From NCBI GenBank assembly GCA_900197625.1, contig FZLS01000005.1, positions 1-64,000 on the forward strand: a DNA stretch of 64,000 bases, read 5' to 3'. The position numbers and the translations under genes are program-made. The notes beneath the pieces are model-generated. The model was not told the origin of the DNA. It did not search any database and worked only from the letters and a program-made list of their open reading frames with translations. The DNA comes from Rhodobacteraceae bacterium Water-Bin34. GTDB lineage: Bacteria; Pseudomonadota; Alphaproteobacteria; Rhodobacterales; Rhodobacteraceae. Position 1 is the first letter of the stretch; each line of letters starts with the position of its first letter. Positions 36,265-44,228 of the stretch are shown here, one piece after another.

Positions 36265-37608
36265 ATGGCACAGTCAAACTATCAAGCTCTTGTGGAGAAG
36301 TGGGGCCCCATTTTGGAGCACGACTCTTTTTCACCAATTGCAGATCAACACAAGAAATCTGTCACTGCGACAATTCTTGAAAACACAGAAAAGGCTCTCG
36401 TAGAATCAGGTGATATCTCTGCTTCTATGACTGGTCTTCTTAGCGAAACTACAGTAACAGGCGATGGCGGCTTCGGTTCAGCTTCAACTGCTGCTGGTCC
36501 AACTGCTGGTTACGATCCAGTATTAATCTCATTAGTACGTCGTGCAATGCCTAATCTTATGGCATACGACATTGCTGGTGTACAGCCAATGACAGGTCCA
36601 ACAGGACTTATCTTTGCAATGCGTTCAACTTACACTAACCAAGCTGGCGGCGAAGCTTTCTACAACGAAGCTGATACTGACTTCTCTGGTACAGGTGCTC
36701 ATAGCGCGAAACTAGGCGAAGGTTCAGAAACTACTGGTGTAGGCCTTGACACTGACGATGCTGAAGCATTGGGAACTCTCCCAATCGTAGGCGGAACCGG
36801 TGCTGCTGGTGACCCAGTTGCTCCAACTACTTCATTCGGCGAAATGGCCTTCTCAATCGAGAAAGTTACGGTTGCTGCGAAGTCAAGAGCTCTGAAAGCT
36901 GAATACACTACTGAGCTTGCTCAGGACCTTAAAGCAGTTCACGGCTTAGATGCTGAAACTGAATTAGCCAACATTCTCCAGTCTGAAATCTTAGTTGAGA
37001 TCAACAGAGAATTGGTTCGTACAATCTACTCAAATGCTGTTGCTGGTGCAACTGCTACCGCCGCTCCGGGTACATTCGACTTAGACGTTGATGCAAACGG
37101 TCGTTGGTCAGTAGAGAAGTTCAAAGGTTTAATGTTCCAAATCGAGCAAGAAGCTAACGCTATTGCAAAAGGAACCAGACGTGGTAAAGGTAACATCGTA
37201 ATTTGTTCTTCAGACGTAGCTTCTGCATTGCAAATGGCCGGTGTACTTGATTACACTCCTGCTCTTAACAGCAACGCTCTTTCAGTAGATGATACTGGTA
37301 ATACTTTTGCTGGTGTACTTAACGGTCGCTACAAAGTATATATCGATCCATATGCTGGTGCAAACTACCTAGTTGTAGGCTATAAAGGTTCTTCATCTTT
37401 CGATGCTGGTATCTTCTATTGCCCATACGTTCCATTACAAATGGTTCGTGCAGTTGGTGAGAATAGCTTCCAACCGAAAATTGGTTTCAAAACCCGTTAC
37501 GGTATGGTCTCTAACCCATATGCTAAAGGAATCACACAAGGTTCTGGTGCATTGGATGCCAACAGCAACGTATACTACCGTAGAGTTGCTATCGCAAACC
37601 TTTTCTAG
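36265..37608 (+). CDS. 23: gp23-like major capsid protein
   Basis: 447 residues (T4: 521), HK97 fold. The N-terminal propeptide probably ends after Glu61 in L-L-S-E, a gp21-type cleavage site. Conserved segments include Q-P-M-T-G-P-T-G-L-I-F-A-M-R, K-S-R-A-L-K-A-E-Y-T-T-E-L-A-Q-D and K-I-G-F-K-T-R-Y-G-M-V. It is about 70 residues shorter than the T4 protein, so some surface insertion seems to be missing. A terminator follows 58 bases after the stop. Confidence 0.97.
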   Translation: MAQSNYQALVEKWGPILEHDSFSPIADQHKKSVTATILENTEKALVESGDISASMTGLLSETTVTGDGGFGSASTAAGPTAGYDPVLISLVRRAMPNLMAYDIAGVQPMTGPTGLIFAMRSTYTNQAGGEAFYNEADTDFSGTGAHSAKLGEGSETTGVGLDTDDAEALGTLPIVGGTGAAGDPVAPTTSFGEMAFSIEKVTVAAKSRALKAEYTTELAQDLKAVHGLDAETELANILQSEILVEINRELVRTIYSNAVAGATATAAPGTFDLDVDANGRWSVEKFKGLMFQIEQEANAIAKGTRRGKGNIVICSSDVASALQMAGVLDYTPALNSNALSVDDTGNTFAGVLNGRYKVYIDPYAGANYLVVGYKGSSSFDAGIFYCPYVPLQMVRAVGENSFQPKIGFKTRYGMVSNPYAKGITQGSGALDANSNVYYRRVAIANLF

Positions 37609-37632
37609 GATTTGTAGATATAATAATAAGAA

Positions 37633-37694
37633 GGGTGGGTCAAACCACCCCATTATTAATAAGATTAGAGAGTTCTTTGGAACTCTCTTTTTTT
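37633..37694 (+). terminator. Tandem hairpins ending the capsid operon
   Basis: Hairpin 1: gggtgg (37633-37638) with ccaccc (37645-37650). Hairpin 2: agagagttc (37667-37675), loop tttg, gaactctct (37680-37688), then six T. The second is a strong intrinsic terminator at the meeting point of the + and - transcription units. Confidence 0.9.
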
Positions 37695-37708
37695 ATGTGT
37701 GTGATTTG

Positions 37709-38461
37709 TTACGCTAAGTATTCTGTCAGTCGATCGACTTTTTTACAGAAATCGTGATATGCACTAGTGACTTTATAGTGATTGTAGAATAGAGCTTTCT
37801 TTATTCTTTCCCACAAGCTTTTTTCAAGCATGGGATAACCAAACGAGAATACAATACATTCATAGTGCTGATAGTTACGACACGTTTGAATATTCCAAAA
37901 TTTAGTTAGCTCTCCGTCCGTATATGGCTTTTCTCGTTTTTCCATTTGAGATGAATTTTCATAATTATCATCGTCATATACAATGTGTAAAGTAATGCCA
38001 CCTTCAGACCACCAAGGTACTTCCTTGCGAGGTCTCTCAACAGTGTTAATAACATTATCATACCAATAGATATCACACCTCAGATCCCTCATCTCACGCA
38101 TGAATTGGCCTTTTTGCTCTTTAGTGTTGAATACTATACCAATATATCGATGCTTAGAATCATCATGACCTTGACAACTAGTGAACGTTAGATAACCTTT
38201 TTTCTGTAAAGCAAGGACTGCGTCTTTAACTCCTGGCTCAAGGTTCTTTTCCATAATATCAGAATACTGACTTACGAAAGAAGATACATATTTTCCAAAC
38301 TCGTCTTTATACACATACGTACGACCATTGTCGAAATGCTCATTGCCCTTAACGAACATAGCATAATGGTGACGATCTTCGGGAGTATTTAAAGCTGGTA
38401 AGGTTTCTTCTTGAACGTATTGTTGTTCGTATTGAACACGATATTCGTATTGAGATTTCAT
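37709..38461 (-). CDS. Unknown 250-residue phage protein (FTSCQGH motif)
   Basis: It contains G-Y-L-T-F-T-S-C-Q-G-H-D-D at about residues 91-103, a motif seen in uncharacterised phage proteins, and a Trp/Tyr-rich middle. No membrane segment. A ribosome site tggag lies 7 bases before the ATG. It is the last gene of the minus-strand region and converges on the capsid operon. A variant late element and a terminator lie just upstream, so it may be expressed late. Function unknown. Confidence 0.75.
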   Translation of the reverse strand: MKSQYEYRVQYEQQYVQEETLPALNTPEDRHHYAMFVKGNEHFDNGRTYVYKDEFGKYVSSFVSQYSDIMEKNLEPGVKDAVLALQKKGYLTFTSCQGHDDSKHRYIGIVFNTKEQKGQFMREMRDLRCDIYWYDNVINTVERPRKEVPWWSEGGITLHIVYDDDNYENSSQMEKREKPYTDGELTKFWNIQTCRNYQHYECIVFSFGYPMLEKSLWERIKKALFYNHYKVTSAYHDFCKKVDRLTEYLA

Positions 38462-38475
38462 CTGAGCTCCATGAA

Positions 38476-38503
38476 TAAAAAAAGGAGAGCCTAAGCCCTC
38501 CTT
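38476..38503 (-). terminator. Intrinsic terminator after the DsbA-like gene
   Basis: Read leftward: aaggagggc, loop ttag, gctctcctt, then a T run. Nine base pairs with one G-T. It overlaps the downstream flank of a GATAAATA element at 38505-38512. Confidence 0.82.
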
Positions 38504-38504
38504 C

Positions 38505-38512
38505 TATTTATC
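38505..38512 (-). promoter_or_regulatory. Variant late promoter GATAAATA, minus strand
   Basis: 44 bp before the ATG at 38461; the expected start point would fall inside the terminator stem. Confidence 0.4.
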
Positions 38513-38524
38513 ACCTATAGACTA

Positions 38525-38821
38525 TTAATCTACTTGCTGCTCGATTCCTTTTACAGGCTCTAATACTGCTTCTGCAAATTGCATAAACTCTTCACTCTTA
38601 GCTGCTTCTTGAGCTAAGTTAGAAGCATGATAGATACGTGCTAGTTTATTGAAATCTTTCTTTGGGACCAAACAATCTTCGAGAATTTTCTCAGCAATTG
38701 CTTTCATATGGTCTTTTTCAGCTTCAATTCTTACCATCGAGTTAGACATTTCCTTCAAAGCATTTTGAATTTGTGTTCTATTCTTTTCGGTAATAATTGT
38801 TGGTAGTGTTTCGTCACTCAT
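38525..38821 (-). CDS. dsbA: DsbA-like late-transcription DNA-binding protein
   Basis: 98 residues, helical. The C-terminal region (C-L-V-P-K-K-D-F-N-K-L-A-R-I-Y-H, then E-A-V-L-E-P) resembles T4 DsbA (89 residues), where M-F-N-R-L-L-A-L-Y-H occupies the same place. T4 DsbA binds double-stranded DNA near late promoters. This matches the many late promoters in the window. The similarity is short, so the assignment is moderate. Confidence 0.68.
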   Translation of the reverse strand: MSDETLPTIITEKNRTQIQNALKEMSNSMVRIEAEKDHMKAIAEKILEDCLVPKKDFNKLARIYHASNLAQEAAKSEEFMQFAEAVLEPVKGIEQQVD

Positions 38822-38834
38822 AATATAACTCCAG

Positions 38835-38990
38835 TTAGGTTGTACTTGCGATTAAATTAATTAAAGCCATAGCACCAAACATAAACGCAAGTACGACAAA
38901 TTGTACTATTGAGGCATAAGCTGCCTGTCTGATTGGATGCATTTCAGCCAGTTTTTCTAAAACAGATTCGTTTTCTATATCCTTATTCAT
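38835..38990 (-). CDS. Small single-span membrane protein, 51 residues
   Basis: Short gene with a strong ribosome site (agggag, 4 bases before the ATG at 38990). The first 22 residues are charged; residues 23-47 form one hydrophobic span (A-A-Y-A-S-I-V-Q-F-V-V-L-A-F-M-F-G-A-M-A). No family recognised. It fills the gap between the DsbA-like and adenylyltransferase-like genes. Likely an inner-membrane peptide of early infection. Confidence 0.7.
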   Translation of the reverse strand: MNKDIENESVLEKLAEMHPIRQAAYASIVQFVVLAFMFGAMALINLIASTT

Positions 38991-39075
38991 ATATCTCCCT
39001 AGTTAATGACACAAATCTTCATACATGCCAGAATACTTACGGTGATGGCTCTGATCTCCATCATGTATTTTAATG

Positions 39076-39501
39076 TTATAGTTCCCCAGCTTCTCTAAGT
39101 TGGGCCCTGATTTTCGTTGCCGAAATTTCGTGAATGTCTGACCCAAGGTCATGTTCTGTAAATGTGTAGCCGACACCGCGACCATAGCTGATATCCACAA
39201 TATTAGGAACGCAGATAATAATATATTCATATCCATTTTCATATCCTTCTTTTCGTAATCCATTCTCGATTGCTTCAACTACTTGAATCTCGCCAAACGG
39301 ATTATCATCTTGTGTTTGGGTTCTTCCGCCACCGGCATCTTTGTCAACTATACCGCCTACGTCTCGAACCATTATAGCAACTTGTCCAGTGACTTCTAAG
39401 GCACGTTTGAACAGTGCTGTATGGCCATCATGCCAAGGTTGCCAACGCCCGAGCATTTGAGCTGTGGGCTTCTGATAATCAAAAAACTCTTTTTCTATCA
39501 T
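39076..39501 (-). CDS. Adenylyl/cytidylyltransferase-like protein
   Basis: 141 residues. G-R-W-Q-P-W-H-D-G-H (residues 18-27) is the HxGH nucleotide-binding motif of the nucleotidyltransferase superfamily; I-S-A-T-K-I-R near the C-terminus corresponds to the second motif (ISxTxxR). The length suits a minimal enzyme, such as NMN or pantetheine-phosphate type adenylyltransferases or a sugar-phosphate cytidylyltransferase. Next to a small kinase, it may belong to nucleotide or cofactor metabolism. Substrate unknown. Confidence 0.8.
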   Translation of the reverse strand: MIEKEFFDYQKPTAQMLGRWQPWHDGHTALFKRALEVTGQVAIMVRDVGGIVDKDAGGGRTQTQDDNPFGEIQVVEAIENGLRKEGYENGYEYIIICVPNIVDISYGRGVGYTFTEHDLGSDIHEISATKIRAQLREAGEL

Positions 39502-39502
39502 T

Positions 39503-39721
39503 TTATCTCCTATTTAAACCAATTCTAATATACTTATACCACAATCTTTCATGGCCGTAGTACAAAACAAATTTAATAACGAGATCTGCTAGAAATACCA
39601 TGCCAACCGCTTTCGGTGGTAAGCCAAAATACCAAGCAATAATTGCTGTGGTTATACTAGCTATTATACGCCATGTTACGGCTTTTGTCAAATGTCGAAT
39701 CTTACTTACTGACTCTGTCAT
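39503..39721 (-). CDS. DUF2061 small membrane protein
   Basis: 72 residues with two hydrophobic segments (about 17-33 and 39-54). The motif K-A-V-T-W-R-I-I-A-S-I-T-T and the closing Y-G-H-E-R-L-W fit DUF2061, a family of small membrane proteins in bacteria and marine phages. ATGA overlap with the kinase gene upstream shows co-translation. Function unknown. Confidence 0.85.
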   Translation of the reverse strand: MTESVSKIRHLTKAVTWRIIASITTAIIAWYFGLPPKAVGMVFLADLVIKFVLYYGHERLWYKYIRIGLNRR

Positions 39722-40170
39722 TTTTCAATGTTCAAAGTAAACGCAAGCTGCGGGTTTCGCTTCATGAACGTGGCGACAACTAGCATTAAAGTTGAGGGTG
39801 TATCTTCAAACCATTCGGATACATGATAATCAACTTTTTCTGGTGGCACAAACATTTTATTTGTATCTTCAAATCGGCCTTCTTCTATCGTATCCATCCA
39901 AACAGTAAAGTCTGGATCAAAGGCTTCTCGAGCTGCTTCAGTAGGACATACAAAATCAGTAACAACAATCTTACCTGCTAATGCTGCACCATCACTTAAG
40001 TGGCGCATACGATTTGCTTGTCTCATACGACCTTCAGGACTAAAGTCCCAATCATCGTAATGCTTACGAACTTGATCTGCATTAATATGAACTGCATCAA
40101 GAAGTCCAGCCAGTGGTTTTGCTAAAGTAGTTTTCCCACTACCTGGCAAACCAAAAATCAATATTTTCAC
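39718..40170 (-). CDS. P-loop kinase, adenylylsulfate-kinase-like, GTG start
   Basis: 150 residues. It starts with GTG at 40170, preceded by aaaggag 8 bases upstream. Walker A is G-L-P-G-S-G-K-T-T (7-15), followed by N-A-D-Q-V-R-K-H-Y, as in APS-kinase-like (CysC-like) proteins. The substrate may be a nucleotide or small metabolite. It is co-translated with the DUF2061 gene and lies two genes from a nucleotidyltransferase. Confidence 0.78.
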   Translation of the reverse strand: MKILIFGLPGSGKTTLAKPLAGLLDAVHINADQVRKHYDDWDFSPEGRMRQANRMRHLSDGAALAGKIVVTDFVCPTEAAREAFDPDFTVWMDTIEEGRFEDTNKMFVPPEKVDYHVSEWFEDTPSTLMLVVATFMKRNPQLAFTLNIEK

Positions 40171-40197
40171 TCAACATTCTCCTTTATAAGTTGGTGT

Positions 40198-40221
40198 AAA
40201 AAAGGGAGCCCGAAGGCTCCC
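40198..40221 (-). terminator. Intrinsic terminator with TTCG loop
   Basis: Read leftward: gggagcc, loop ttcg, ggctccc, then six or more T. It ends the DUF932 transcript. Confidence 0.92.
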
Positions 40222-40234
40222 AATAGAGGGGGAA

Positions 40235-41191
40235 TTAAGCAGCTTCTGCCATCTCAATTGCAATGTCCAATGCTTTAACTTTACGATTTGCATTGCCACC
40301 AAACCATGCTGACGCCATACGAGTATCCGCTGAACGACATAGCTTGTGATCTGCCATGTATGTTACTGCGTTGTATGCATTCCACCATGAGCCTGGACGG
40401 AAGTGATCACCTGGTTGGTTCTCAACATATTGCATGGCTTGCTCAGCAGTTCGTGATAATGTCTTATCTTCACGAGAAGACTCACCAAAGACTTTAGCCA
40501 TGAAACGTTCAAGTGCTTGTTGATCCTTGTATTGCTTAGAGCCAAGGAACTCAGCAGCTTCTTTGAATTTCTCAACTTTATTGTGAGATAAACCAAGTGC
40601 TTCTTTAACAATGTCGGCATTGAATTTAGAACGGTGATTGATTCGAATCGATGGCTGATTTTTCTCGCTAAGAGCTACTGCCAAAGTATTGTTACAAACA
40701 ACTCGTTCCATTACAAACTTAACATCAATTGCTTTACCGTACTGGTGTGGATTAGAGAAAAGCATATAACCTTTCACTTCATCACCATTGAACAATGAGA
40801 AGCCGTCTTTAACGTCAGCCAATGCCCATACGATTTGTCCATCTTTAAGAGATCCAGCGGTATCCATTACCATGTCGCCTGCTTTTACGAAGTCTGTAAA
40901 GAAGTCGAAAGCTTCAGAGTTTTGTACTGGATTCCAGCCTTTACCCACCTGTGTCAACACTTTAGAATCGGTAGAACGTACCAACGCTTGCTGACCTGTT
41001 GGAAGTGTGTCACCCTTGTGACGGAATAGAGTATCGATCTTTTCAACTTCCCAGTCAAGTCCTGCAGCAACCTGCATTTCTCGTGGAGTCATGTCGTCCG
41101 ATACCGGAGTACCAAGGCCATGCCAAGGTAGGCCATTGGATTCGCGATATGCCATTTGGGCTACGCCATTTATCATTTCAAGTTCATGCAT
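40235..41191 (-). CDS. DUF932 phage/plasmid-like protein
   Basis: 318 residues. N-G-L-P-W-H-G-L-G-T-P-V near the N-terminus and the domain up to F-R-P-G-S-W-W-N-A-Y-N-A-V-T-Y-M-A-D-H-K match DUF932 (TIGR03299-type), widespread in large phages and plasmids. Biochemical role not established. It has its own early promoter (41227-41255) and terminator (40198-40221), so it is a single-gene transcription unit. Confidence 0.88.
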   Translation of the reverse strand: MHELEMINGVAQMAYRESNGLPWHGLGTPVSDDMTPREMQVAAGLDWEVEKIDTLFRHKGDTLPTGQQALVRSTDSKVLTQVGKGWNPVQNSEAFDFFTDFVKAGDMVMDTAGSLKDGQIVWALADVKDGFSLFNGDEVKGYMLFSNPHQYGKAIDVKFVMERVVCNNTLAVALSEKNQPSIRINHRSKFNADIVKEALGLSHNKVEKFKEAAEFLGSKQYKDQQALERFMAKVFGESSREDKTLSRTAEQAMQYVENQPGDHFRPGSWWNAYNAVTYMADHKLCRSADTRMASAWFGGNANRKVKALDIAIEMAEAA

Positions 41192-41226
41192 AATATAGTT
41201 TCCTTAGTTTTTCATTTGATAAGATA

Positions 41227-41255
41227 ATAATATATCGTTTAAGAACGAATGTCAA
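41227..41255 (-). promoter_or_regulatory. Early promoter TTGACA-17-TATTAT
   Basis: -35 at 41255-41250, -10 at 41232-41227; A-tract upstream. Serves the DUF932 gene. Confidence 0.85.
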
Positions 41256-41264
41256 CTGTTTTTT

Positions 41265-41453
41265 TTAAAAATTTGCAGGTTGACTCATAGGATCTTCAGC
41301 ATCTAAGATGTCGAATAGATCCATTTTTAACTCTGCAAGAGCTCGTTTTACGGCTGGACTGAAAGTGTAAGAAGCAATGCTTTCAACTGAGGCAATCGCA
41401 CCTTGTGCTTCACTAATCGCGTCCATCTTTTCTTTAACATTTTCAATTTTCAT
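41265..41453 (-). CDS. Small unknown protein, 62 residues
   Basis: The start is set at 41453, where aaaggatt precedes the ATG; a further in-frame ATG at 41471 lacks a ribosome site. Helical, with K-M-D-A-I-S-E-A-Q-G-A and a C-terminal acidic segment. Single gene behind its own early promoter at 41483-41511. No family recognised. Confidence 0.65.
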   Translation of the reverse strand: MKIENVKEKMDAISEAQGAIASVESIASYTFSPAVKRALAELKMDLFDILDAEDPMSQPANF

Positions 41454-41482
41454 AACTAATCCTTTTATCAATTTACTGTACC

Positions 41483-41511
41483 ATTATATTCGGTTTAAGA
41501 ACAAATGTCAA
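41483..41511 (-). promoter_or_regulatory. Early promoter TTGACA-17-TATAAT
   Basis: -35 at 41511-41506, -10 at 41488-41483. Nearly identical over about 50 bp to the promoter at 41950-41978. Confidence 0.88.
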
Positions 41512-41542
41512 CTGTTTTTTTGATTTTATTTGAAGTTTTTTG

Positions 41543-41914
41543 TTAAGCAGCTCGCTGCAAGTAAGTTGCTAAGACTTGGAATCCTGTACCGTCGTAGAGT
41601 TTGTTAACGAGCCATTGAGTTCCATCCCACAAGTAAAGATATTCGGCACCCCAGTTGTCGGCCTTCTCATATGCATCTTTACTGCCGAAGAAATCAGCTG
41701 GATCGTCATTTACTGCACTTTCTTTAGACTCAGAGTATGAGTCACTTAAAGATGAAAGATAACCGCCTTTAGCAACCATGTTAGCTTCAGCATCAGAGTT
41801 ATAAGAGTCTAACAACGTAGCTCCAACTCCTTCTAAATAACCATCATAGTGACAATAGCTTGCAGTAACAGTACCATTATCGTTTAAAGTTCCAATCATT
41901 GAACGTGTACCCAT
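41543..41914 (-). CDS. Unknown 123-residue phage protein (MGTRS family)
   Basis: The N-terminus M-G-T-R-S-M-I-G-T-L and Y-C-H-Y-D-G-Y-L-E-G-V-G mark a family of small proteins common in large phages. The C-terminal half contains E-Y-L-Y-L-W-D-G-T-Q-W. Possibly an enzyme-like fold, but no function is known. aggaaa before the ATG; own early promoter at 41950-41978. Confidence 0.75.
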   Translation of the reverse strand: MGTRSMIGTLNDNGTVTASYCHYDGYLEGVGATLLDSYNSDAEANMVAKGGYLSSLSDSYSESKESAVNDDPADFFGSKDAYEKADNWGAEYLYLWDGTQWLVNKLYDGTGFQVLATYLQRAA

Positions 41915-41949
41915 AACAAATTTCCTTCTTTATTTGATTTGATATAGTA

Positions 41950-41978
41950 ATTATATTCGGTTTAAGAACAAATGTCAA
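41950..41978 (-). promoter_or_regulatory. Early promoter TTGACA-17-TATAAT
   Basis: -35 at 41978-41973, -10 at 41955-41950. It lies over the 3' end of the upstream coding sequence, whose last codons and stop are part of it. Confidence 0.88.
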
Positions 41979-42420
41979 CTGTTTTTTTCATTTTATTTGA
42001 TAAAAATTCAAATTTATTTGGGATATCTAGATCAGGAATTGGATCAAATCCCCAGTGGAGTAGAGCCTGTCGCTGTTTTAAGCGCTTAGAAAGATCGCCA
42101 TTTCCGTTCTTTTTTACTTGAGCTCCATGCCTTGCTCCGAAGGACCGCCAGCGTTTAATCTGGTGAGCATCTAGAGCTTCGATTCTACGACCTTGATAGT
42201 ATCGTAGGTACCACTGGAACCATCCCATCGGGTCTTCTGGAGTGATCCAGCCACGCTCTTGCCACACCTCTAGAGGCTGTGAAGCACCCTCCATAAACAA
42301 GTTTGTTTTAGTGATTATAGGCTTGCGATCGAAATCAGGATTAGTATCCAGATAATATGAACCATCAAAGATGCCCAGTTCGAGCATCTCATATGGTGTG
42401 AAGGTAGGATTAAACTCCAT
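41962..42420 (-). CDS. Unknown 152-residue phage protein, W-rich
   Basis: Contains P-M-G-W-F-Q-W-Y-L-R-Y-Y-Q-G-R-R and I-K-R-W-R-S-F-G-A-R-H, conserved in uncharacterised proteins of T4-like marine phages. The last residues (K-K-T-V-D-I-C-S) are encoded by the -35 region and spacer of the next promoter. It overlaps the upstream gene by 11 bases. Function unknown; basic Trp/Arg segments may bind nucleic acid. Confidence 0.75.
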   Translation of the reverse strand: MEFNPTFTPYEMLELGIFDGSYYLDTNPDFDRKPIITKTNLFMEGASQPLEVWQERGWITPEDPMGWFQWYLRYYQGRRIEALDAHQIKRWRSFGARHGAQVKKNGNGDLSKRLKQRQALLHWGFDPIPDLDIPNKFEFLSNKMKKTVDICS

Positions 42421-42709
42421 TTGTTACACTGTATCCAAGAGTAAGCTCAACCCATTGTTTGCCGAGATCTTCAGCAAATGCTACAATTAGGTTCTCACGT
42501 GGATCAGTGTCCATATATTGTATATGATCAGAAAGAGCCATATCGTCAGCTTTACGGAAGTACTCTACAGCTTTTCTAAAGTCGGCTTGATCGTCGACAT
42601 ACAGCTCTTTAAGGTTTTCACTAGCTCGTTCGATATACCCGTCATATGATTTGATGAGAGTTTCAACGTGTGAAAGTTTTGCGTTGGTCCAAAATTCTTG
42701 AGTTGTCAT
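42410..42709 (-). CDS. Unknown 99-residue protein
   Basis: The start is taken at 42709 because ggag lies 6 bases upstream; the ATG at 42721 is part of that site. Helical and acidic, with K-S-Y-D-G-Y-I-E-R-A-S-E-N-L-K-E-L-Y. Promoter at 42736-42764. Coupled by overlap to the following gene. No recognised domain. Confidence 0.68.
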   Translation of the reverse strand: MTTQEFWTNAKLSHVETLIKSYDGYIERASENLKELYVDDQADFRKAVEYFRKADDMALSDHIQYMDTDPRENLIVAFAEDLGKQWVELTLGYSVTNGV

Positions 42710-42735
42710 ATAAAGCTCCATTAATTTATAGTACT

Positions 42736-42764
42736 ATTATACATCATTTGAAAACGAATGTCAA
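42736..42764 (-). promoter_or_regulatory. Early promoter TTGACA-17-TATAAT
   Basis: -35 at 42764-42759, -10 at 42741-42736, in a 107-bp gap between genes. Confidence 0.86.
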
Positions 42765-42828
42765 CAGTTATTTAGATCAAAAAGTTATAAGAACTTCAAT
42801 CTTTAGAACTTTTAGTTATATGGCTTAT

Positions 42829-43200
42829 TTAGTGAACGATCTCAGATTGCATTGGTAAACAGTCAATCAAATCCCATGCGTATTTTCCATAGCCAGATTT
42901 AACGATGTTTACGACGTCAGCATAAGGACCTTTTGAATTATCAAAGACTGGAGCGATAAATGCTTTTGGGCACCTTCGTTTTAGATATATTCTCCAGTAT
43001 TCTTCAGCATCTTCCTTATCAAAAAAGCCAACTGCTTTCGTAATTTCAAATGGATTGTGAGTAGAGAACAGAGCAACCAAGCGCTTGTCCGTTGGGTCTT
43101 GATCCATGAACGTCATATCCTCGTTTTTTGCAGTGCCTAAGAATATTCCTTCTTCTGGATCTATAATAATAAACTTTTCTTGATAGTCATCATTCACCAT
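42829..43200 (-). CDS. Unknown 123-residue protein
   Basis: Acidic start (M-V-N-D-D-Y-Q-E-K-F-I-I-I-D-P-E-E-G-I-F-L-G), then a mixed alpha/beta chain with F-F-D-K-E-D-A-E-E-Y-W-R-I-Y-L-K-R-R-C-P. Similar short proteins occur in early regions of marine T4-like phages. It overlaps the upstream gene by 11 bases, so it is in the same operon. No function assigned. Confidence 0.68.
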   Translation of the reverse strand: MVNDDYQEKFIIIDPEEGIFLGTAKNEDMTFMDQDPTDKRLVALFSTHNPFEITKAVGFFDKEDAEEYWRIYLKRRCPKAFIAPVFDNSKGPYADVVNIVKSGYGKYAWDLIDCLPMQSEIVH

Positions 43201-43384
43201 GTTTCACCAGCTCTACTTCTCCATTTTCATCTAGTCTGGTTTTTACGTATCCATCTTCAATAAGACGATCAATTGTGGCTTCAATAAGTTTGTTAATGTC
43301 TTGGCGAACTACGTTGGATTGCATCCATTTTCCCACGTAAGTAAAGATAACTGCCGTAGCTAATAACCATAATTCTGTGTTCAT
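43190..43384 (-). CDS. Small membrane-anchored protein, 64 residues
   Basis: The start is set at 43384 because aaggag lies 10 bases upstream and the ATG overlaps the previous stop (ATGA). Residues 4-18 (L-W-L-L-A-T-A-V-I-F-T-Y-V-G-K) form one likely membrane helix, followed by an amphipathic cytoplasmic helix and an acidic tail. Function unknown. Confidence 0.65.
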   Translation of the reverse strand: MNTELWLLATAVIFTYVGKWMQSNVVRQDINKLIEATIDRLIEDGYVKTRLDENGEVELVKHGE

Positions 43385-43953
43385 GCTACTTGCTCTCCTT
43401 GATAACCTTCCCACCACGACGGTGCCGGTCTACCTTTAACCCACTTTGCAAAATACTTTGATTCGTGGTAGTAGTTACGATATGCTTTTACTGCGTCACC
43501 TTTAACGATGCATTGCGGATATTGCGCCATTGCTTGAGCAAATTCAGTTAAGCCAATATCAGGCATATTTGCTGGACACTCTTTAAGGAAGTCCTTAAGC
43601 TTTTGATATGTTAGGTGTTGCTTATTGAAACGATACTCAAACTCACTGCAGAGTGCTAGAAAGTGCTCATAGTGCCAATCATAATTAGCCTTAGAAGCCA
43701 TAGTCCAAACAGTACAAGGGTGACCAGCATGTACGGATTTGTACATGATTGCTTCCTTAGCAGAATCTGGGAGCAAGTAATGTTTAACCATTCGCTTACC
43801 AGATTTAGAAGGTGCTTGGTACTCTTTACCATCAAGAATACGATGGGCCGTGGAAAGCATTTGAGCTGACTCTACGATCATTTTTGGAATGTGTTTGTCG
43901 CACATCATTTTTGCTGATTCGACAGGACATTCGGATAATACAAATACGTTCAT
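43381..43953 (-). CDS. Conserved phage protein, 190 residues, CDKH motif
   Basis: Residues 1-40 show V-E-S-A-K-M-M-C-D-K-H-I-P-K-M-I-V-E-S-A-Q-M-L-S-T-A-H-R, strongly conserved in a family of uncharacterised phage proteins; the C-terminal K-W-V-K-G-R-P-A-P-S-W-W also recurs. The Cys-Asp-x-His set and His-rich core suggest a metal or enzyme site, but no reaction is known. It precedes the 64-residue membrane protein with ATGA coupling. Confidence 0.75.
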   Translation of the reverse strand: MNVFVLSECPVESAKMMCDKHIPKMIVESAQMLSTAHRILDGKEYQAPSKSGKRMVKHYLLPDSAKEAIMYKSVHAGHPCTVWTMASKANYDWHYEHFLALCSEFEYRFNKQHLTYQKLKDFLKECPANMPDIGLTEFAQAMAQYPQCIVKGDAVKAYRNYYHESKYFAKWVKGRPAPSWWEGYQGEQVA

Positions 43954-44168
43954 TACTTCACCCAGTGGTGGTTGTATTTTGAAGGAAGATTTTCACAACT
44001 ATATGAATCGCCTTCTTCATAATTAGATACTGAAACACATTCATTAGCTGAATAACTAACGTAAACATCTGGTAGCATTAGAGTATCCATAGAAACCTTT
44101 GCTGCAAACGCTGCACCAGCGATAACGAGGAACCAAAGAACAATACTAGATTTGTATATGTTTTGCAT
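43953..44168 (-). CDS. Small exported or anchored protein, 71 residues
   Basis: N-terminal hydrophobic segment (I-V-L-W-F-L-V-I-A-G-A-A-F-A-A, residues 9-23) consistent with a signal peptide or anchor, then a polar domain with two cysteines (C-V-S-V and S-C-E-N) that could form a disulfide in the periplasm. Promoter at 44200-44228. No family recognised. Confidence 0.68.
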   Translation of the reverse strand: MQNIYKSSIVLWFLVIAGAAFAAKVSMDTLMLPDVYVSYSANECVSVSNYEEGDSYSCENLPSKYNHHWVK

Positions 44169-44199
44169 GAGCTTTTCCTTTATTTTAATTTATATATAA

Positions 44200-44228
44200 A
44201 TTCTAATTCATTTAAAAATGAATGTCAA
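44200..44228 (-). promoter_or_regulatory. Early promoter TTGACA-17-TAGAAT
   Basis: -35 at 44228-44223, -10 at 44205-44200. The -35 contains the TGA stop of the upstream small gene. Confidence 0.82.

Noticed and set aside
39003-39278. Minus-strand frame of 91 codons overlapping the adenylyltransferase gene
   Set aside because: Most of it is a shifted frame of a clear HxGH enzyme; only about 70 bases extend beyond it and no ribosome site supports a start there.
43381-43953. Pyrimidine-dimer glycosylase (DenV) assignment
   Set aside because: The T4 DenV motifs are not present; the conserved CDKH segment belongs to an uncharacterised family.
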